Source of the DNA: Mycolicibacterium vulneris | Lineage (GTDB): Bacteria; Actinomycetota; Actinomycetes; Mycobacteriales; Mycobacteriaceae | Length of the DNA: 64,000 bases | Assembly: GCF_002104765.1 (NCBI RefSeq) | Contig: NZ_NCXM01000033.1 | Location: forward strand, 1 to 64,000 | Reading direction: 5' to 3' | Shown here: positions 59,963-64,000 of the stretch, one piece after another | Numbering within the stretch: position 1 is the first letter of the stretch | Layout: the number at the start of each line of letters is the position of its first letter | Made by a program: the position numbers and the translations under genes | Notes under the pieces: generated by a model | Seen by the model: the letters and a program-made list of their open reading frames with translations, nothing else | Told to the model about the DNA's origin: nothing | Databases searched by the model: none

Positions 59963-61852
59963 TTAACCCCTGGCCTTGGCGCGCGATCGGCTGCGGGCCC
60001 GGGCGGTGGCGTCGAGCTCGACCTTGCGCACTCGCACGATCTCCGGGGTCACCTCGACGCATTCGTCTTGCGCGCAGAACTCCATGGCCTGCTCGAGATC
60101 GAGCTCGAGCGGCCTGGCCAACGTTTCGATGACATCGGCGGTCGAGGACCGCATGTTGGTCAGCTTCTTCTCGCGGGTGACGTTGATGTCGAGATCCTCA
60201 GCGCGCGGGTTGATTCCGACGACCTGGCCCTCGTAGGTGTCCTGGCCGGGCTCGACGAAGAACTGGCCGCGGTCGGCGAGCTGGATCATGGCGAACGGCG
60301 TGATGGTGCCCGCTCGGTCGGACACCAGCGAGCCGGTGTGGCGCGCCCGGATCTCCCCCGCCCACGGCCGGTAGCCGTCGAACACGGCGTTGGCGATGCC
60401 GGTGCCGCGGGTCAGGGTGAGGAAGTCGGTACGGAAGCCGATCAGGCCGCGGCTGGGCACGATGAAGTCCATCCGGACCCAGCCCGCCGCGTGGTTGGTC
60501 ATCTCTTCCATCCGGCCCTTGCGGGCGGCCATCAGCTGGGTGATCGCGCCGACGAACTCGTCGGGGCAGTCGATGGTCATCGCCTCGAAGGGCTCGTGCA
60601 GCTTGCCGTCGATCGTCTGCGTGACGACCTGCGGTTTGCCGACCGTCAGCTCGAAACCCTCGCGGCGCATCTGCTCGACCAGCACCGCCAGCGCGAGCTC
60701 GCCGCGGCCCTGCACCTCCCAGGCGTCGGGCCGGTCGATGTCGACGACCTTGATGGAGACGTTGCCGACGAGTTCGGCGTCGAGCCGCGACTTCACCATG
60801 CGAGCGGTCAACTTGTGACCCTTCACCTTGCCCGCCAGCGGCGAGGTGTTGGTCCCGATGGTCACCGAGATGGCGGGCTCGTCGACGGTGATGCGCGGCA
60901 GCGCGTGCGCGTGATCCGGATCGGCCAGCGTGTCGCCGATCATGATCTCCGGGATGCCCGCGACGGCGACGATGTCGCCGGCGATGGCTTCGTCGGTGGG
61001 CGTGCGTTCCACGCCCTCGGTCACCAGCAGTTCGGTGATCTTCGCGTTCGTGATGACGGGGTGCCCGTCCACCTCGCGCATCCAGGCAACCTGCTGGCCC
61101 TTGCGGATCCGGCCCTTGTAGATGCGGATCAGCGCGAGCCGCCCGAGGAAGGCCGACGCGTCGAGGTTGGTGACCAGCGCCTGCAATGGCGCCTCGGGAT
61201 CGCCCTGCGGCGGCGGAATGTGCTCGAGCAGCACGTCGAACAGCGGGTCGAGGTTGTCGCCCTGAGGGTTCTCGCCATTGGCCGGCTCCGTCGTGCTGGC
61301 GATGCCTGCCCGCCCCGAGGCGTACAGCGTCGGCAGGTCGAGGGCGTGCTCGGCGGCCTTCTGCGCTTCCTCGTCGAGGTCGGATGCGACGTCGAGCAGC
61401 AGGTCGTGGCTCTCCGACACGACCTCGGAGATCCGGGCGTCCGGCCGGTCCGTCTTATTGACGACCAGGATCACCGGAAGATGGGCGGCCAGCGCCTTGC
61501 GCAGCACGAAACGGGTCTGCGGCAGCGGGCCCTCGGAGGCGTCGACCAGCAGCAACACCCCGTCGACCATGGACAGTCCGCGCTCCACCTCACCACCGAA
61601 GTCGGCGTGGCCCGGGGTGTCGATGACGTTGATGACGGTCGTCGTTCCGTCGGCATTCTTACGATGCACGGCCGTGTTCTTGGCCAGGATCGTGATGCCC
61701 TTTTCCTTCTCCAGGTCCCCTGAGTCCATGAGGCGCTCGACCGCGTCATCACCCCGGTGGTGCAGCGCGCCCGACTGCCGCAGCATCGCGTCAACCAGGG
61801 TGGTCTTTCCGTGGTCGACGTGGGCGACGATGGCGACGTTGCGAAATAGCAC
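59963..61852 (-). CDS. typA: Ribosome-associated translational GTPase TypA/BipA
   Basis: 629 residues. G1 AHVDHGKTTL, G3 DTPGHADFGGEVER and G4 NKTDRPDAR; domains II, III and V as in EF-G, and the C-terminal TypA-specific domain with a basic tail. The GTG at 61852 (VLFRNVAIV) matches the Rv1165 start. In H37Rv, narGHJI lies between typA and mutT2; here only 140 bp do. Confidence 0.95.
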   Translation of the reverse strand: MLFRNVAIVAHVDHGKTTLVDAMLRQSGALHHRGDDAVERLMDSGDLEKEKGITILAKNTAVHRKNADGTTTVINVIDTPGHADFGGEVERGLSMVDGVLLLVDASEGPLPQTRFVLRKALAAHLPVILVVNKTDRPDARISEVVSESHDLLLDVASDLDEEAQKAAEHALDLPTLYASGRAGIASTTEPANGENPQGDNLDPLFDVLLEHIPPPQGDPEAPLQALVTNLDASAFLGRLALIRIYKGRIRKGQQVAWMREVDGHPVITNAKITELLVTEGVERTPTDEAIAGDIVAVAGIPEIMIGDTLADPDHAHALPRITVDEPAISVTIGTNTSPLAGKVKGHKLTARMVKSRLDAELVGNVSIKVVDIDRPDAWEVQGRGELALAVLVEQMRREGFELTVGKPQVVTQTIDGKLHEPFEAMTIDCPDEFVGAITQLMAARKGRMEEMTNHAAGWVRMDFIVPSRGLIGFRTDFLTLTRGTGIANAVFDGYRPWAGEIRARHTGSLVSDRAGTITPFAMIQLADRGQFFVEPGQDTYEGQVVGINPRAEDLDINVTREKKLTNMRSSTADVIETLARPLELDLEQAMEFCAQDECVEVTPEIVRVRKVELDATARARSRSRAKARG

Positions 61853-61992
61853 GTCGGTGATTGTGGCAGCGGGGGCCCCGGATAGCGAACCGGCTGGTAA
61901 TCCGGGCGCCACCCGCCGGTCCGCTACCAGCCCCGACGGCGCGGTGCCGTACCGACCAGCCGGAAGTCTGTGGACTTGTTATGAGGCACCCG

Positions 61993-62385
61993 TCAAAGAG
62001 CCCGGGTCAGGTCCCCTAACCAGCCACGATCGGCCGGTACCCAGTCGACATCGTGCAGCTCAGCCGCCGTGATCCAGCGCAACGCGCGGTGATCGCGGGC
62101 GTCGGGCTCGCCGCGGATCAGGCGCACGCGGTAGGCCCGCAGCGTGAACCGGCCGTCCACCGCGACGTCGACGCCCAGCCGATCGCCCACCACGACGTCG
62201 CCGACCGCCAGGCCCAGCTCCTCGGCCAGCTCGCGGGCCAGCGCGTCGCGCTCGGTTTCACCGGGCGCGACCTTGCCGCCGGGCAGCTCCCACAGGCCGG
62301 CCAGCTCCGGCGGACGGACGCGTTGTGCCACCAAGACCTTGGAGTCGCAGATCACGGCGCCCGCGACGACGATCTGGGTCGACAT
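61993..62385 (-). CDS. mutT2: MutT2-type Nudix (8-oxo-)dNTP pyrophosphatase
   Basis: 130 residues starting MSTQIVVAGAVI. The Nudix box lies at residues 37-59 (GGKVAPGETE ... RELAEELGL) with all metal-binding Glu. M. tuberculosis MutT2 (Rv1160) hydrolyses 8-oxo-dGTP and dCTP analogues. The ATG at 62385 is chosen by alignment; a palindrome is centred 14 bp upstream. Confidence 0.9.
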   Translation of the reverse strand: MSTQIVVAGAVICDSKVLVAQRVRPPELAGLWELPGGKVAPGETERDALARELAEELGLAVGDVVVGDRLGVDVAVDGRFTLRAYRVRLIRGEPDARDHRALRWITAAELHDVDWVPADRGWLGDLTRAL

Positions 62386-62392
62386 GGCCAGT

Positions 62393-62406
62393 GACGGTAT
62401 ACCGCC
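62393..62406. promoter_or_regulatory. GGTATACC palindrome upstream of mutT2
   Basis: GACGGTATACCGCC, a palindrome broken only at the edges, ends 8 bp from the mutT2 start. The same sequence, with one difference over 20 bp, precedes the pterin dehydratase gene at 63426. Confidence 0.4.
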
Positions 62407-62598
62407 GGGGCCCTCAACCGGCACGACGCCCTGAGCCGGCGAAAATCAAATTCATCGAAAATGACATCGGACCCCCGCGATTAGGATCGAATTACCCTGT
62501 GGCACAACGGTTCTCTTCCGGTTTGAGCGCCAGCGTGGGATACTCGGCTCTAGCCGGTCACTATCTCTAATAGGCACTTCCAGGAATGGGGGTTGGCA

Positions 62599-63372
62599 AT
62601 GACCACCGAACCCGCCAAGATGTTCTCCCGCACGTTCAGGGGCTATGACACGGCTGCGGTCGACGCCTACATCGAGGTGTTGCTCGCCAAGCAGAAGTTC
62701 CTGATCGACGAAGTCCAGAACCTCAGGGCCCAGCGAAACGAATCCGGCGATGAAGCGGTCGCGCTGCGGATCGAAGTCGCCTGCCTCAAGGATGAGGTCG
62801 CCGTCCTCTCGGACACCTCGCCGTCGCCCTACGCGATGCAACATCGGATGGCGAAGTTGCTGCGGCGTGCCCTCGATGAGATTTCCCAGATGCAGGGCGA
62901 ATCGCGCGCCGAGGTAGAAGCGCTGATCGCCGAGGCTGAGGCCGAGACCGAGGCCGCCCAACGAGAGCACCGGGAGTTGCTGGCGGACATCGCCGAGCAG
63001 CGGAAAGCGCTGGAGACGGAGTGTGCGGCGACCAGGAAAGAGTTCGACGCCGAACTCGCCAGGATGCGCGCTGAAGCCCAATCGTCGATCGATGAGGCGT
63101 GGCAGGAAGCCCAGCGTGAGCGTGACCAACTGCTCGCCGACGCGAAACAGAGAGCTCGTTATTCCGATGAGCAGGCCCGGCGGGCACTGGGTGAGACGAA
63201 TCAGCGACGAATCATGATCCTGGAAGAACTGATGGGCGTAGCCCGCGACCTTCAGAGGGTTCCGGCGATCCTCGAGACGGCATACCAGGAACGAAACAAC
63301 CCGCCGGAGGAAAGCGTGGTGGTGCAACTGGATCAGAAAAGTCAGGCACCGGGTCCCGCTGTTGCCTCGTAA
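62599..63372 (+). CDS. DivIVA-domain coiled-coil protein
   Basis: 257 residues. The N-terminus (MFSRTFRGYDTAAVDAYIEV) is a DivIVA-type membrane/polar-targeting motif; residues about 30-215 form a long Glu/Arg/Ala-rich coiled coil with a short break near 70, then a polar tail. Likely a scaffold of the Wag31/Scy-like kind at the pole or septum. ATG at 62599 chosen; TTG at 62593 would add two residues. I know of no gene here in H37Rv, and base composition is a little less GC-rich than neighbours, so recent gain is possible. Confidence 0.78.
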   Translation: MTTEPAKMFSRTFRGYDTAAVDAYIEVLLAKQKFLIDEVQNLRAQRNESGDEAVALRIEVACLKDEVAVLSDTSPSPYAMQHRMAKLLRRALDEISQMQGESRAEVEALIAEAEAETEAAQREHRELLADIAEQRKALETECAATRKEFDAELARMRAEAQSSIDEAWQEAQRERDQLLADAKQRARYSDEQARRALGETNQRRIMILEELMGVARDLQRVPAILETAYQERNNPPEESVVVQLDQKSQAPGPAVAS

Positions 63373-63425
63373 ACAGCCACCACGTCGGGAAGGGCCGCGT
63401 ATTCCTCTACCGCGGCATGGCCGGT

Positions 63426-63439
63426 GACGGTATACCGTC
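63426..63439. promoter_or_regulatory. Perfect GACGGTATACCGTC palindrome before the pterin dehydratase gene
   Basis: Fourteen-base perfect palindrome ending 5 bp before the ATG at 63445; it shares 19 of 20 bases with the element before mutT2. A repressor site or a symmetric -10-like element are the two readings. Confidence 0.45.
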
Positions 63440-63444
63440 GGGGC

Positions 63445-63729
63445 ATGGCTGTGTTAACGGATGAGCAAGTAGACGCCGCACTGCCCGATCTCAACGGATG
63501 GGAGCGCGCCGACGGCGCCCTGCGCCGCTCGATCAAATTTCCGAGTTTTCTCGCCGGCATCGATGCCGTACGCCGGGTGGGCGAGCACGCGGAGAGCAAG
63601 GACCATCACCCGGACATCGATATTCGTTGGCGGACAGTGACTTTCGCCCTCGTCACGCACTCCGAGGGCGGCATCACCAAAAACGACATCGACATGGCCC
63701 GCGATATCAACGGCATCGTCGACAACTAG
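63445..63729 (+). CDS. phhB: Pterin-4a-carbinolamine dehydratase
   Basis: 94 residues; alpha-beta fold with the catalytic KDHHPDIDI (His-His-Pro) motif and HSEGGITKNDIDMA end. Dehydrates 4a-hydroxy-tetrahydropterins; may act on other pterins in mycobacteria lacking aromatic-amino-acid hydroxylases. Equivalent to Rv1159A. The stop overlaps the pimE stop on the opposite strand (CTAG at 63726-63729). Confidence 0.93.
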   Translation: MAVLTDEQVDAALPDLNGWERADGALRRSIKFPSFLAGIDAVRRVGEHAESKDHHPDIDIRWRTVTFALVTHSEGGITKNDIDMARDINGIVDN

Positions 63730-64000
63730 ACGGCGGCGGGGCCCTTATCCGGGGTCTCCCGGCTGCCGCTCGCGGCGATCCAGATCAACGTCGCCACCGC
63801 CGCCACGATGTAGATCAGCCCGGCCCACGCCAGGTACCAAGGCCGGCTTATCTGCCAGATGGTCGGTTGGGCGAAGCTGAGCAACCACGGCACGCCGATC
63901 ACGGTGAGGGCCAGCCAGCCCCAGCCCACGATGCGCGCTCCGCGCAGCGCGCGCACCGGGCCGTGGATCGCCCAGATCATCAGCGGCACCAGCCACACCC
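63726..64000 (-). CDS. pimE: 3' end of polyprenol-phosphate-mannose alpha-1,2-mannosyltransferase PimE (partial)
   Basis: The last 90 or so codons of a membrane protein that continues beyond the window. At least two long helices (LTVIGVPWLLSFAQP region and WYLAWAGLIYIVAAVATLIW) and a short polar end match the C-terminus of PimE (GT87, Rv1159), which adds the fifth mannose of polar PIMs. Orientation next to phhB and mutT2 supports this. Confidence 0.8.
   Translation of the reverse strand, partial: VWLVPLMIWAIHGPVRALRGARIVGWGWLALTVIGVPWLLSFAQPTIWQISRPWYLAWAGLIYIVAAVATLIWIAASGSRETPDKGPAAV

Noticed and set aside
58952..61723. Very long open frame on the plus strand opposite lpqW and typA
   Set aside because: Rich in Arg/His/Gly/Val with no motifs, and antisense to two well-recognised genes; this is the usual high-GC shadow frame.

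Overview
The window is high-GC actinobacterial DNA with the gene content and order of a slowly growing Mycobacterium. Almost every conserved gene matches the H37Rv block from about Rv1230c down to Rv1159 (pimE), read in inverted order. Diagnostic members are sigE-rseA-htrA-tatB, gpgS, folP2, fadD6, the LOG protein, dapE/dapD, dapC-fdxC, TB8.4, fbiC, mshB, lpqW, typA, mutT2 and pimE. Dispersed intergenic repeats and a PPE fragment agree with this. The species cannot be fixed from sequence reading alone. An M. avium-complex-like or other non-tuberculous slow grower fits best, because several M. tuberculosis segments (narGHJI, PE13/PPE18/esxKL, the polyacyltrehalose locus) are missing or decayed here.

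Layout: 1-5.6 kb holds mrp and the SigE envelope-stress locus (sigE, rseA, htrA, tatB) plus an O-methyltransferase. 5.7-11.3 kb is a TetR-controlled ABC efflux operon followed by a methyltransferase-like membrane protein and a CocE-type hydrolase. 11.3-19.7 kb is alpha-glucan/methylglucose polysaccharide and folate/lipid metabolism (glgC, glgM, tagA, gpgS, folP2, fadD6, LOG). 19.7-27.4 kb holds a STAND ATPase, dapE, a PPE remnant, dapD, an MFS permease and fadD36. 28.4-40.2 kb is an accessory catabolic island: tandem CoA-transferase and aldehyde dehydrogenase on one strand, and P450, two acyl-CoA dehydrogenases, split MaoC/DUF35 proteins, Ltp2-like thiolase, Zn-alcohol dehydrogenase and TetR on the other. 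It resembles the cholesterol side-chain igr operon. 40.3-44.6 kb is proline catabolism with its PucR-type activator.

44.7-48.1 kb is the most unusual stretch. A shredded fadD21-type acyl-AMP ligase and a small polyketide-synthase enoyl-reductase scrap flank a stand-alone sulfate-activation module (sat, cysC, and a small gene translationally coupled to sat). Orientation and order of the scraps match the ends of the polyacyltrehalose locus, so that locus seems to have collapsed here, with the sulfate module lying inside it. 48.1-64 kb returns to core genes: an APC permease fused to an OB-fold domain, dapC, fdxC, TB8.4, a broken maleylpyruvate-isomerase-like gene, fbiC, mshB, a TetR, lpqW, typA, mutT2, a DivIVA-like coiled-coil protein, a pterin dehydratase and the 3' end of pimE.

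Starts were chosen from family alignment recalled from knowledge, Shine-Dalgarno placement and stop/start overlaps. Functional statements rest on motifs and synteny; nothing was searched computationally.
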